A stretch of DNA of 64,000 nt from Streptomyces purpureus (GCF_014648195.1 NZ_BMQQ01000011.1:152422-216421); one strand, 5' to 3'; numbered from the stretch's first letter, positions 7,691 through 16,726 are shown. Notes: a model not told the origin generated them from the sequence alone. Translations and numbers: made by a program.

Positions 7691-10180
7691 GTGCCCGAAG
7701 GATCTGGCGGTGCGGCTGCGCCCCGCACCCTCGCGGAGGCGCTGCGGGCGCGGGGCGACGACGGGCTGGCCGCGCTGCTGCGGGCCCGCCCCGATCTGCT
7801 GTCGCCCGTACCGAACGATCTGACGCAGCTCGCCACGCGCGCCGGCACACGCGCGTCGGTCGTACGGGCGTTGGAGCGGCTCGACCGGTTCGCGCTGCAG
7901 ACCGCGGAGGCGCTGGCGGTCGCGCCGGACCCGGCGCCGTACGAGGTCCTGCTCGGTCTGCTCACCGGCGACGAGGGCGACGCGACCATCGAGGCGGCGC
8001 TGCCGCGCGCGGTGGAACTGCTGCGCGAGCAGGCGCTGGTGTGGGGTGACGACGAGCGGCTGCGGCTGGTGCGTACGGCCCGTGAACTGCTCGCACCGTC
8101 GCCGCAGCACCCTTCGCCGACCGGGCTCGGGCCGACCGTCGCGGAGGCCACGTCCGGAATGTCCCCGACCCGGCTCCAGGAGATCATCGCGACGGCCGGC
8201 CTCGGCTCGACACACGACCCGGTGTCGGCGGTCACGGTGTTGACGGAGCTGTTCACCGACCGCCGGCGGATGGGTGAACTCCTCGACACCGCGCCGTCGG
8301 ACGCGCTGACGGTCCTCGACCGGCTGGTGTGGGGGCCGCCGTACGGCGAGGTGACGGCGAATCCGGCGCCGCCGGTGCGGTGGCTGCGCGACCGTGGACT
8401 GCTGCTGCCCGCGTCGCCCCGCACGGTGGTGCTGCCGCGCGAGGTGGCGCTGCATCTGCGCGCCGGGCGCGCGCATCGCACGCCGGAGCCGCTGCCCCCG
8501 GCGGTGGCGGAACTCCGCACATACCGTCCACAGGTTGTGGACAGCGCTGCGGCCGGCCAGGCCCACCGGGCGCTCGCGACGGTCGAGGAACTGCTGCGGG
8601 AGTGGAACGAAGGCGGCCCGGCCGTACTGCGCGCCGGGGGCCTGTCCGTACGGGATCTCAAGCGGACCGCGACCGCGCTGGACCTGTCGGAGCCCGAGAC
8701 CGCCTTCTGGGTGGAACTTGCCTACGGAGCGGGGCTGTTGGCCTCCGACGGCGAGGCGGACGAGCGGTACGCGCCCACGCCGGACGCCGACACATGGCTG
8801 GAGCTGCCCCCCGCCACGCGCTGGGCCCGGCTGGCGACGGCCTGGCTCACCGCGACCCGTACGCCCGGCCTGGTCGGCGGCCAGGACGCCAAGGGCCGCG
8901 CCCTGTCGGCCCTCGGCCCGGAACTGGACCGCGGTGTCGCCCCGGAGGTCCGCCACCGCGTCCTCACCCTCCAGGGCACCCTGACGCCAGGCACGTCCGC
9001 CGACCCCGAATCCGTCCTCGCCCGCCTCCAGTGGGACCGCCCGCTGCGCGGCACCGCCCAGTCCGGCGCCGACCTGCGAGCCCGGATCGCCACCTGGACC
9101 CTGACCGAGGCGGAGCATCTGGGGATCACGGGCCGCGGCGCGCTCTCCACGCACGCGCGCGTGCTCCTCGGCCTGGACACCACGGGCCCCACCGCCCCGG
9201 TCGCACCCCTCACCCCGGCCGAGCTCACCGCCCGCGCGGCGCTCGCCGCCGAGGCGATCGCACCGCTGCTGCCCGAGCCCGTCGACCACGTCCTGCTCCA
9301 GGCCGACCTGACGGCGGTCGCGCCCGGCCCGCTGGAGCGGCCGCTGGCCGAGATGCTCGCCGTCCTCGCGGACGTGGAGTCCAAGGGCGGGGCGACCGTC
9401 TACCGCTTCACCGCCGCGTCCGTACGGCGCGCCCTGGACGCCGGGCAGACCGCGTCCGACCTGCACGCCTTCCTCGCCGCGCACTCCCGTACGCCGGTGC
9501 CGCAGCCGCTCGCCTACCTCGTCGACGACGTGGCCCGCAAGCACGGCCACCTCCGGATCGGCGCCGCCTCCGCGTACGTACGCTGCGACGACGACGCCGT
9601 CCTCGGCGAGATCCTCGCCGACAAGCGGTCCGCCACCTTGCGGCTGCGCCGCCTCGCACCGACCGTGCTGGCCGCGCAGACCGACCCCGCCACGCTGCTC
9701 GAAGGGCTGCGGTCGATGGGGTACGCCCCGGCCGGGGAGTCCGCCGAGGGCGACGTCCTGATCACCCGCGCCCACGCCCACCGCACCCCGCCCCGCTCGG
9801 CCCCGGCCCCCGTCCCCGACGGTCCGCCCACCCCGGACGCGACGCTCCTGGGCGCGGCGGTACGCGCGATCCGCGCCGGCGACCTCGCCTCCACCGTCGA
9901 ACGCAAGGAGGCCCCCCAGGCCCCACCCCACGCCCCCGGCGAGCTCCCCCGCACCAGCCCCGCCGACACCCTGGCCACCGTCCAGGCGGCCGCGATGACC
10001 GGCTCCGCGATCTGGATCGGCTACGTCAACGCCGACGGCGCCGCCAGCCAGCGCGTGATCGCCCCGGTCCGGGTGGAGGGCGGCTTCGTGACGGCGTACG
10101 ACCACACGGCGGACGAGGTCCGCACGTACCCCCTGCACCGCATCACGGGTGTCGCGGAGCTCGCCGACGGCGCGGTGTAG
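7691..10180 (+). CDS. Large helicase-associated protein (XPB/Ssl2-like N-terminal type)
   Basis: An 829-residue cytosolic protein. The N-terminus has winged-helix-like repeats (LAEALRARGDDGLAALLRARPDLL, LERLDRFALQTAEALA). The C-terminus (ATVQAAAMTGSAIWIGYVNADG to EVRTYPLHRITG, about 765-825) resembles the WYL-like or helicase-associated tail. No Walker A or DEAH motif is visible, so it is not itself an ATPase. From memory this family is annotated helicase C-terminal domain or XPB/Ssl2-like and is a conserved actinobacterial neighbour of XPB, which lies 700 bp downstream. GTG 7691 is preceded by GGAGG at 5 nt. A role as an XPB partner in repair is inference. Confidence 0.82.
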   Translation: MPEGSGGAAAPRTLAEALRARGDDGLAALLRARPDLLSPVPNDLTQLATRAGTRASVVRALERLDRFALQTAEALAVAPDPAPYEVLLGLLTGDEGDATIEAALPRAVELLREQALVWGDDERLRLVRTARELLAPSPQHPSPTGLGPTVAEATSGMSPTRLQEIIATAGLGSTHDPVSAVTVLTELFTDRRRMGELLDTAPSDALTVLDRLVWGPPYGEVTANPAPPVRWLRDRGLLLPASPRTVVLPREVALHLRAGRAHRTPEPLPPAVAELRTYRPQVVDSAAAGQAHRALATVEELLREWNEGGPAVLRAGGLSVRDLKRTATALDLSEPETAFWVELAYGAGLLASDGEADERYAPTPDADTWLELPPATRWARLATAWLTATRTPGLVGGQDAKGRALSALGPELDRGVAPEVRHRVLTLQGTLTPGTSADPESVLARLQWDRPLRGTAQSGADLRARIATWTLTEAEHLGITGRGALSTHARVLLGLDTTGPTAPVAPLTPAELTARAALAAEAIAPLLPEPVDHVLLQADLTAVAPGPLERPLAEMLAVLADVESKGGATVYRFTAASVRRALDAGQTASDLHAFLAAHSRTPVPQPLAYLVDDVARKHGHLRIGAASAYVRCDDDAVLGEILADKRSATLRLRRLAPTVLAAQTDPATLLEGLRSMGYAPAGESAEGDVLITRAHAHRTPPRSAPAPVPDGPPTPDATLLGAAVRAIRAGDLASTVERKEAPQAPPHAPGELPRTSPADTLATVQAAAMTGSAIWIGYVNADGAASQRVIAPVRVEGGFVTAYDHTADEVRTYPLHRITGVAELADGAV

Positions 10181-10184
10181 CGGT

Positions 10185-10763
10185 CTAGGCCCTCGGGCTC
10201 ACCAGAGCGCCGGGGTCGAGCTTCAACGGGAAAGGCGTCTCGATCGACGTCTTACGCCCCGCCTCGGCCACGATCCGCTCCACATAGCACCCGTCCACCA
10301 GCTCCGACACGACCAGGGCGGGCACCGGCTCCAGCTCAAGGCGCCAGAGGTGCTCGATGCCCGCCTCGGCGTAGTACGGCGGCTTCAGCAGCCGGTCGGT
10401 ACGACGGCCGGAGGACGACGGGGAGACGATCTCCACGACGAGCAGCACGTCATCGGCGTTGTAGGTGATCGGGTTCTCGGCGGCGGCAGCGGCCTCGACG
10501 ACGACGATGTCCGGGATGAACAGTCCGTCGGGAAGCACAAGGTTCACCGCCTCCAGAACCTCGACCGGGGCGTCGGCAGCCTCGACGGCGGCATCGAGGA
10601 GATTCCACAGCCGGGACGACGCCCGCTGATGCTTCGTGCCCGGAGCCGGTGACATCAAGAGAGCTTCCCCCATCAATTCATGGCGCGTACCGCGGTCCTC
10701 CCCCAGAGCCAGGACCTCCTCTATCGTCCAAGGCCCGTAATGCGGATCATGCGCGACGCTCAT
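10185..10763 (-). CDS. Uma2 family (PD-(D/E)XK nuclease fold) protein
   Basis: A 192-residue protein of the DUF820/Uma2 family. The fold core is visible: LFIPDIVVVE with the Asp of the PD motif, then LLVVEIVSPSS supplying the Glu, followed by RLLKPPYYAEAGIEHLWRLEL with the conserved Lys and Tyr. The active-site pattern is intact, so it should be a metal-dependent endonuclease or DNA-binding derivative; no cellular target is known for most members. It lies on the opposite strand between the helicase-associated gene and xpb, only 4 bp from the former's stop. Confidence 0.87.
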   Translation of the reverse strand: MSVAHDPHYGPWTIEEVLALGEDRGTRHELMGEALLMSPAPGTKHQRASSRLWNLLDAAVEAADAPVEVLEAVNLVLPDGLFIPDIVVVEAAAAAENPITYNADDVLLVVEIVSPSSSGRRTDRLLKPPYYAEAGIEHLWRLELEPVPALVVSELVDGCYVERIVAEAGRKTSIETPFPLKLDPGALVSPRA

Positions 10764-10877
10764 CGCTCGCCACCTCCCTCTCGGCAGTCCGTCGCGTCCA
10801 GTGTGGCAGGCCCCACCGACAACGGCCGGTCTTCAGGCACACTGGAGGTTTGGCCCGCGGGGAAGGAATCCAGGCAC

Positions 10878-12521
10878 GTGAACGGACCACTGATCGTCCA
10901 GAGCGACAAGACACTCCTGCTCGAGGTCGACCACGAGCAGGCCGAGGCGTGCCGTCGTGCCATCGCTCCCTTCGCGGAGCTGGAGCGCGCCCCCGAGCAC
11001 ATCCACACCTACCGCGTCACCCCGCTCGGCCTGTGGAACGCCCGGGCCGCCGGGCATGACGCCGAGCAGGTCGTCGACGCGCTCGTCGAGTACTCCCGCT
11101 ACCCAGTGCCGCACGCGCTGCTCGTCGACGTCGCCGAGACCATGGCCCGCTACGGCCGGCTCACCCTCGCCAAGCACCCCACCCACGGCCTCGTCCTGAC
11201 CACGACCGACCGGCCGGTCCTGGAGGAGATCCTCCGCTCCAAGAAGGTCCAGCCGCTGGTCGGGGCGCGGCTCGACGCCGACAGCGTCGCCGTGCACCCC
11301 TCCGAGCGCGGGCAGATCAAGCAGACGCTGCTGAAGCTGGGCTGGCCCGCCGAGGACCTCGCCGGGTACGTGGACGGTGAGGCGCACCGGATCGACCTGG
11401 CCGAGGACGGGTGGGCGCTGCGGCCGTACCAGAAGCAGGCCGTCGACGGCTTCTGGCACGGCGGCTCCGGTGTCGTCGTCCTGCCCTGCGGCGCCGGGAA
11501 GACGCTGGTGGGCGCCGGTGCGATGGCGCAGGCGAAGGCCACCACGCTGATCCTGGTCACCAACACCGTCTCGGCCCGGCAGTGGAAGCACGAGCTCGTG
11601 AAGCGGACCTCGCTCACCGAGGACGAGATCGGCGAGTACTCGGGGACGAAGAAGGAGATCCGGCCGGTCACCATCGCCACGTACCAGGTCCTCACCACCA
11701 AGCGGAAGGGCGTCTATCCGCACCTGGAGCTGTTCGACTCCCGCGACTGGGGGCTGATCGTCTACGACGAGGTGCACCTGCTGCCGGCCCCGGTGTTCAA
11801 GTTCACCGCCGACCTGCAGGCGCGCCGCCGGCTCGGGCTGACCGCGACGCTCGTCCGGGAGGACGGGCGCGAGTCGGACGTCTTCTCGCTCATCGGGCCC
11901 AAGCGGTTCGACGCGCCGTGGAAGGAGATCGAGGCGCAGGGCTACATCGCCCCGGCGGACTGTGTGGAGGTCCGGGTCAATCTGACCGACTCCGAGCGGC
12001 TGGCGTACGCGACCGCCGAGACGGAGGAGAAGTACCGCTTCTGCGCGACGACGGCGACGAAGCGGAAGGTGACCGAGGCGCTGGTGAAGAAGTTCGCCGG
12101 GCAGCAGACCCTCGTCATCGGTCAGTACATCGACCAGCTCGACGAGCTCGGTGAACATCTGGACGCGCCGGTCATCAAGGGCGAGACGTCCAACGCGCAG
12201 CGCGAGAAGCTCTTCGACGCCTTCCGCAACGGCGAGATCTCCGTCCTCGTCGTGTCGAAGGTGGCGAACTTCTCGATCGATCTGCCGGAGGCGACGGTCG
12301 CGATCCAGGTGTCGGGCACGTTCGGGTCGCGGCAGGAGGAGGCACAGCGCCTGGGCCGGGTGCTGCGGCCGAAGGCGGACGGTCACCAGGCGCACTTCTA
12401 CTCGGTGGTGGCGCGGGACACGATCGACCAGGACTTCGCGGCGCACCGGCAGCGGTTCCTGGCCGAGCAGGGGTACGCGTACCGGATCGTCGACGCGGAC
12501 GAGCTGCTGGCGGGAAGCTGA
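10878..12521 (+). CDS. DNA repair helicase XPB (superfamily 2)
   Basis: A 547-residue SF2 helicase, the normal length of bacterial XPB. The N-terminal domain (about 1-170) contains the damage-recognition-like region. Helicase motifs are Walker A CGAGKT at 204-209, DEVH at 297-300, TAT at 322-324 followed by the RED motif (REDG, 327-330) typical of XPB. The C-terminal RecA lobe includes QRLGRVLRPK. It unwinds or translocates on duplex DNA with 3'-5' polarity in the family. GTG 10878 is preceded by GGAAGG at 11 nt. Archaeal XPB pairs with a nuclease (Bax1); no Bax1 homologue is seen here, but a Uma2 protein is next door. Confidence 0.93.
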   Translation: MNGPLIVQSDKTLLLEVDHEQAEACRRAIAPFAELERAPEHIHTYRVTPLGLWNARAAGHDAEQVVDALVEYSRYPVPHALLVDVAETMARYGRLTLAKHPTHGLVLTTTDRPVLEEILRSKKVQPLVGARLDADSVAVHPSERGQIKQTLLKLGWPAEDLAGYVDGEAHRIDLAEDGWALRPYQKQAVDGFWHGGSGVVVLPCGAGKTLVGAGAMAQAKATTLILVTNTVSARQWKHELVKRTSLTEDEIGEYSGTKKEIRPVTIATYQVLTTKRKGVYPHLELFDSRDWGLIVYDEVHLLPAPVFKFTADLQARRRLGLTATLVREDGRESDVFSLIGPKRFDAPWKEIEAQGYIAPADCVEVRVNLTDSERLAYATAETEEKYRFCATTATKRKVTEALVKKFAGQQTLVIGQYIDQLDELGEHLDAPVIKGETSNAQREKLFDAFRNGEISVLVVSKVANFSIDLPEATVAIQVSGTFGSRQEEAQRLGRVLRPKADGHQAHFYSVVARDTIDQDFAAHRQRFLAEQGYAYRIVDADELLAGS

Positions 12522-12560
12522 GCGAAGGCGAGCCGAGCCCCAACTGAGCCCAGCCGAGCC

Positions 12561-12884
12561 CTAGTCCAGCAGCGCGAGGAGCGGGGCGGTCAGCGCCAGC
12601 GCGTACTCGGCCGCCACGAGCGTCGCGCGGGCCCGGTGGGCGAGGGCCGCGCGCGGCGTGGCGGCGGCCGCCAGGCCGGCCACGGCTCCGAGGCCGAGCG
12701 CCCAGAACCCGGCCATGGCCGCGGGGCCGCTCACGCCGTCGCCCGAGATGGCGTCGTTGAGAACGACGATGCAGGTCAGGACCAGGGAGGCGAGCAGCGC
12801 CAGGAGACCGCCCAGCGCGATCACGCGCAGTGCGCGGGAGGAGGGCGCGGTGGGGGTGGGGCCGTCGTGAGCAGTCGTCGTCAT
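12561..12884 (-). CDS. Small membrane protein of unknown function
   Basis: A 107-residue protein with a Thr/Pro-rich N-terminus and three hydrophobic segments (about 22-45, 55-75 and 85-105), the first reading IALGGLLALLASLVLTCIVVL. No recognisable motif is present. It is convergent with xpb, 39 bp from that stop, and lies in a small minus-strand pair with the next gene. Conservation cannot be judged from one sequence; I call it coding because the hydrophobic segments are well formed and the codon bias is strong. Confidence 0.7.
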   Translation of the reverse strand: MTTTAHDGPTPTAPSSRALRVIALGGLLALLASLVLTCIVVLNDAISGDGVSGPAAMAGFWALGLGAVAGLAAAATPRAALAHRARATLVAAEYALALTAPLLALLD

Positions 12885-12931
12885 GTACGGATCACATCAC
12901 TCGGGCGGGGCGCGTGGATGAGCGGTCGTAC

Positions 12932-13141
12932 TCAGTCGAGCGCTCCGCCGTACTCAGGCCGCGGGCCGCGCACCCCCGACCGCTCGTCGTACGCGCCGAG
13001 CAGGGCGACGGCGACGGCCGCGCCGCCGAAGGCGCGCAGGGCGCGAAGTGCGGGGCCAAGGCGGTGGGGCCGGGGAACGGCCGGGGCGGCGGCGGGGGTG
13101 AAGGTCGCTGCGGTCATGCCTCCATCATGAATTCCGGACAT
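12932..13141 (-). CDS. Short hypothetical protein, low confidence
   Basis: A 69-residue frame (61 residues if started at the internal ATG at 13117) with one Ala-rich hydrophobic stretch (LRAFGGAAVAVALLGAY). The composition is plausible for a small membrane peptide, but no ribosome binding site is well spaced: GGAGG is only one base from the internal ATG. It could be a shadow of GC-rich intergenic DNA. Confidence 0.35.
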   Translation of the reverse strand: MSGIHDGGMTAATFTPAAAPAVPRPHRLGPALRALRAFGGAAVAVALLGAYDERSGVRGPRPEYGGALD

Positions 13142-13375
13142 ATCGAGTACATCGCCCTGGGGGCGGAATCCCGGTCCCCCACGGGTACGCCCCGGGGCGG
13201 ATCCCGTCCCCTACGGGTCGTACGACCGCCGGCCCCGCGGGAAAACCATTCGCCCCCGCCCGCGGGCCGAAGCTACACTCGTCCGCTTCCCCGCCTCCCT
13301 CACCGGAGCGCCGCCGTCCGGTCGGAAACCGGCGGCCACCTCGACGTGTCCGCGTACCCGACCGGAGGCTTCACC

Positions 13376-15424
13376 GTGTCCGCGCCCGATCCCGAAAACC
13401 CGCTCGCGCACGAGCGCGCCCATCTCACCTCCTCCCGTGCCGCGCTGCGGGCCATGCGGGAGGACGTCGAGGCGCTCGACATCAAGGACGTGACCGCGAA
13501 CTGGGTCAACTCCCTCGTGCTCGGCGCGCAGATCGAGGCGCGGATCAAGGCGCTCGCCGATCTGTCGCACACTCCGCTGTTCTTCGGCCGGCTCGACTAC
13601 CTCCCCACCACGCAGGAGGGCCAGCGCTTCTACATCGGCCGCCGCCACGTCCATGACGCCGACGGCGACCCGATGGTGATCGACTGGCGTGCGCCGGTGT
13701 CCCAGCCGTTCTACCGGGCCTCGAAGAAGGACCCGCAGGACGTGCGGCTGCGGCGGCGCTTCGGGTACACGGGCGGCGAGCTCACGGCGTACGAGGACGA
13801 GCACCTCACCGACCCGGCCGAGGCGGAACGGACCTCGAAGCTGCTCCAGGCGGAGATCGAGCGGCCGCGCGTCGGCCCGATGCGGGACATCGTGGCCACC
13901 ATCCAGCCCGAGCAGGACGAGATCGTCCGCTCGGGCCTGTCCGGCACGGTCTGCGTCCAGGGCGGCCCCGGCACCGGCAAGACCGCCGTCGGCCTGCACC
14001 GGGTGGCGTACCTGCTCTACGCGCACCGCGACCGGCTCGCCCGCACGGGCACGCTCGTCGTCGGGCCGAACGAGTCGTTCCTCCACTACATCGAGCAAGT
14101 CCTGCCCGCGCTCGGCGAGTTGGAGGTCCGGCAGGCGACGGTCGATTCGCTCGTCGCCCATGTCGAGGTGCGCGGGGAGGACTCCGCGCAGACGGCCGTC
14201 ATCAAGGGCGACGCGCGGATGGCGCAGATCCTGCGGGGGGCGGTCCGCTCCCACGTCACGCTGCCCACCGAGCCGCTCGTCGTCGTGCGCGGCTCGCGCC
14301 GCTGGTGCGTCCCGGCGTACGAACTGGAGGAGATCGTACGGGAGTTGCTGGACCGGGACATCCGCTACGGCGCGGCCCGTGACGCCCTGCCCCAGCGCAT
14401 CGCGCACGCGGTCCTGGTGCGGATGGAGCAGGCGGGCGAGGCGCCGGACGACCGGGTCCAGGACGCGGTGGCGCGCAACGCGGCGGTCAAGGCCGCGGTG
14501 AAGGCGGTGTGGCCGCCGGTGGACCCGGCGAAGCTGGTGCTGCGGCTGCTGGGCGACGCCGAGTTCCTCGCGGCGCACGCGGAGGGGATCCTCACCGAGG
14601 ACGAGCAGAAGCTGCTGCTGTGGCAGAAGCCGTTCCGGAGCGTGAAGTCGGCGAAGTGGTCGGCGGCGGACGCGGTCCTGATCGACGAGGCGACCGATCT
14701 GGTCCAGCGCACCCAGTCCCTGGGCCATGTCGTCCTCGACGAGGCGCAGGACCTCTCCCCCATGCAGTACCGGGCGGTCGGGCGGCGCTGCACGACCGGT
14801 TCGGCGACGATCCTCGGCGACCTGGCCCAGGGCACCACGCCGTGGGCGACGGAGAGCTGGCGGGAGGCGCTGACCCATCTCGGCAAGCCGGACGCGGCGG
14901 TGGAGGAGCTGACGGCGGGCTTCCGCGTGCCGCGCGAGGTCATCGCGTACGCCTCCCGGCTGCTGCCCCACATGTCCCCGGGCCTCGCCCCGGTCTCCTC
15001 GGTCCGTGAGACCCCCGGCTCGCTGGAGATCCGGCCCGTCCCGGACGCCGCCGGGCTCGACGCGGCGGTCGTGGCGGCGTGCGTGGAGTCGCTGCGCAAC
15101 GAGGGCTCGATCGGTCTGATCGCCGCCGACGCCCGCATCGCGCCCTTGCGCGAGGCGCTGGCGGCGGCGGGCCTGCCCTGCCTCGCGCCGGGCGAGGAGA
15201 CCACGTCCGAGGCGCGTCTGACGCTGGTCCCGGCGTCGCTGGCGAAGGGCCTGGAGTACGACTACGTGGTCCTCGACGAGCCCGCCGCCGTCGTCGACGG
15301 CGAACCGGACGAGCGCACGGGCCTGCGCAGGCTGTACGTGGCCCTGACCCGCGCGGTCTCGGGCCTGACGGTCCTTCATGCGACGGATCTGCCGGCGCAG
15401 CTGGCCGGCGGGGACGGCAACTAG
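13376..15424 (+). CDS. HelD-family RNA polymerase-recycling ATPase (UvrD-like helicase fold)
   Basis: A 682-residue SF1-like ATPase. An N-terminal coiled arm (HERAHLTSSRAALRAM, residues 12-27) is followed by FYIGRRHV and WRAPVSQPFYRA, hallmarks of HelD. Walker A is GGPGTGKT at 196-203, Walker B DEAQD at 455-459, and the C-terminal lobe has SLAKGLEYDYVVLDEP and RRLYVALTRA. In Bacillus, Mycobacterium and Streptomyces such proteins dislodge nucleic acid from stalled RNA polymerase, and the HelR branch also protects against rifamycins. I looked for the 19-bp rifamycin-associated element upstream and did not see it, so I do not call HelR. GTG 13376 follows GGAGG at 7 nt. Confidence 0.88.
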   Translation: MSAPDPENPLAHERAHLTSSRAALRAMREDVEALDIKDVTANWVNSLVLGAQIEARIKALADLSHTPLFFGRLDYLPTTQEGQRFYIGRRHVHDADGDPMVIDWRAPVSQPFYRASKKDPQDVRLRRRFGYTGGELTAYEDEHLTDPAEAERTSKLLQAEIERPRVGPMRDIVATIQPEQDEIVRSGLSGTVCVQGGPGTGKTAVGLHRVAYLLYAHRDRLARTGTLVVGPNESFLHYIEQVLPALGELEVRQATVDSLVAHVEVRGEDSAQTAVIKGDARMAQILRGAVRSHVTLPTEPLVVVRGSRRWCVPAYELEEIVRELLDRDIRYGAARDALPQRIAHAVLVRMEQAGEAPDDRVQDAVARNAAVKAAVKAVWPPVDPAKLVLRLLGDAEFLAAHAEGILTEDEQKLLLWQKPFRSVKSAKWSAADAVLIDEATDLVQRTQSLGHVVLDEAQDLSPMQYRAVGRRCTTGSATILGDLAQGTTPWATESWREALTHLGKPDAAVEELTAGFRVPREVIAYASRLLPHMSPGLAPVSSVRETPGSLEIRPVPDAAGLDAAVVAACVESLRNEGSIGLIAADARIAPLREALAAAGLPCLAPGEETTSEARLTLVPASLAKGLEYDYVVLDEPAAVVDGEPDERTGLRRLYVALTRAVSGLTVLHATDLPAQLAGGDGN

Positions 15425-15490
15425 CGGCTGGCCGGCGGCCGGGGGATGGGCGGCCGTGGCTCGGCCTAAGGCCGGACGCCCAGGCTCAGG

Positions 15491-15549
15491 CGTCGAGCCG
15501 TAAGCCGTCGAGCCGTAAGGCGTCGAGCCGCAGCCGTCGAGGCTCAGCC
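15491..15549 (+). repeat. 15-bp tandem repeats after the HelD-type gene
   Basis: The unit CGTCGAGCCGTAAGS occurs twice exactly and twice more in degenerate form (CGTCGAGCCGCAGC, CGTCGAGGCTCAGC). The array lies in the gap between two convergent genes. It has no dyad strong enough to call a terminator. Confidence 0.65.
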
Positions 15550-15602
15550 GTCGCCGTCAGGCACAAGGCGCCCGCCCCGCCCGCCGACGACGGCGCGAGC
15601 CG

Positions 15603-16292
15603 TCACGCGTCGAGTGCCTCGCGCCAGGTGCGGACCGCCGTCGCGGAGACCGGGGTCGTCCAGCCCTGGGGGCGGGCCGCGCCGCCGATGTGGAAGGCGG
15701 TGAGGCCGGCCGCGCGGAGGGCGGGCAGGTGGTCCAGGCGCAGGCCGCCGCCGACGAGGATCTGGGGTTCGTAGCCCGGTTCGTCGTGGCGGGCGGCCTC
15801 GGCGGCCAGGGTGGGCAGGCCGTCGTCGACGCCGTGCGGGGAGCCGGCGGGGAGGTACGTGTCCAGGCCCGGCAGGTCGGCGAGCTGCTTGCGCAGGGCG
15901 TCACGGTCGGCGGCGCGGTCGATGGCCCGGTGGAAGGTCCAGCGGCAGCCGTCGAGGACGGCGAGGAGCCGTTCGACCGTGACCAGGTCCGGCGAGCCGT
16001 CGGGGTCGAGGAAGCCGAGGACGAACTCGTCGGCGCCCGCCGCACGGAGGTCCCGCGCGGCGGCGACGAGCGCGTCCACGTCGCCCGCCGCGAAGCCGTC
16101 GGTCAGTCGGAGCATCACGCGCAGGGGGATGTCGACCGCGGCACGGATCGACGCGAAGGTCTCCGTCGACGGGGTGAGCCCGTCGGCCGCCATGTCGGTG
16201 ACCAGTTCGAGGCGGTCCGCCCCGCCGGTCTGGGCCGCGATCGCGTCCTCGGCGTCGAGAGCGATCACCTCCAGCACTGCACGGTTGCTCAT
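15603..16292 (-). CDS. cutC: CutC family protein
   Basis: A 229-residue TIM-barrel protein matching CutC. It starts SNRAVLEVIALDAEDA, has GADRLELVTDMAADGLTPS, and ends with an ILVGGGLRLDHLPAL and FHIGGAARP region. CutC was linked to copper tolerance in E. coli, but that role has been questioned. Here it sits beside copper genes yet is preceded by a DasR-like site (16322-16337), which hints at amino-sugar regulation. The start at 16292 is chosen because GGAGGA stands 9 nt before it; the upstream ATG at 16301 is too close to that site. Confidence 0.9.
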   Translation of the reverse strand: MSNRAVLEVIALDAEDAIAAQTGGADRLELVTDMAADGLTPSTETFASIRAAVDIPLRVMLRLTDGFAAGDVDALVAAARDLRAAGADEFVLGFLDPDGSPDLVTVERLLAVLDGCRWTFHRAIDRAADRDALRKQLADLPGLDTYLPAGSPHGVDDGLPTLAAEAARHDEPGYEPQILVGGGLRLDHLPALRAAGLTAFHIGGAARPQGWTTPVSATAVRTWREALDA

Positions 16293-16321
16293 CGAGCCCA
16301 TTCCTCCATCGGATACCGCCT

Positions 16322-16337
16322 ACAGGTCTAGTCCAAT
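16322..16337 (-). promoter_or_regulatory. Candidate DasR-responsive element (dre) upstream of cutC
   Basis: ACAGGTCTAGTCCAAT matches the Streptomyces dre consensus ACTGGTCTAGACCACT at 13 of 16 positions, including the central GGTCTAG and CCA. It lies 30 bp upstream of the chosen cutC start. DasR is the GntR-type repressor of GlcNAc metabolism. CTAG is rare in such GC-rich genomes, which raises the significance. Confidence 0.65.
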
Positions 16338-16378
16338 GAACAGCCTACGCGCGTGAGGGGCCCGCCGCACCGTGCGCG

Positions 16379-16726
16379 TCACCCACGCCACCAGCCCCCA
16401 CCCCCGGTCGACTGCCCGCCGACGTGGACCGTGAACGCCGCCGTACGCACCTTCCCCGGTGATCTTCCGACCCTGCGCACCCTTGACCGCGAACTTCAGC
16501 TCACCCGGCCCGCCGCGATCCGCGAGGTCTCCGACTCCAGGGCGTAGCCGCCCTCGGCGACCCGCAGCCCGCCGGCCGCCGGGCCCTTCGCCGTACCTTC
16601 GGCGCGCCCGCCGCGGCCCCCGCCCCGCTCGCCGACCGGGCCGACGCCCGCGCCGACCCCGTACGCGGCCCCGAAGGTCGCGGCGAGCGCGGCGGGGAAG
16701 GCGGTGACCCTCACTGCGGTGTTCAT
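16379..16726 (-). pseudogene. Decayed secreted protein of the copper operon (frameshifted, internal deletion)
   Basis: The 5' part reads as a signal-peptide-like start (NTAVRVTAFPAALAATFGAA) followed by RVAEGGYALESETSRIAAG. It then shifts frame to ELKFAVKGAQGRKITG. Directly after this, in another frame, comes KVRTAAFTVHV and a stop at 16379. From memory the intact family protein is about 300 residues, with the LKFAV and VRTAAFTV segments separated by about 150 residues. This copy has therefore lost its middle and carries frame changes at both joints. It diverges from copZ across the CsoR-like sites, the normal place for this gene. Confidence 0.7.

Noticed and set aside
10178..10193. GGTCTAGGC near the end of the helicase-associated gene as a DasR site
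   Set aside because: Only half of the dre consensus matches and it lies between convergent gene ends, not before a promoter.
13142..13375. Rifamycin-associated element upstream of the HelD-type gene
   Set aside because: Read through the whole gap and saw no GGGGCTTGC-type dyad, so a HelR assignment is not supported.
13211..15379. 722-codon minus-strand frame opposite the HelD-type gene
   Set aside because: No recognisable domain and an Arg/Gly/Asp/Val-biased shadow composition; the plus frame contains complete ATPase motifs.
15491..15549. Tandem repeats considered as a CRISPR array
   Set aside because: Units are 15 bp, directly adjacent without spacers, and no cas genes are present.
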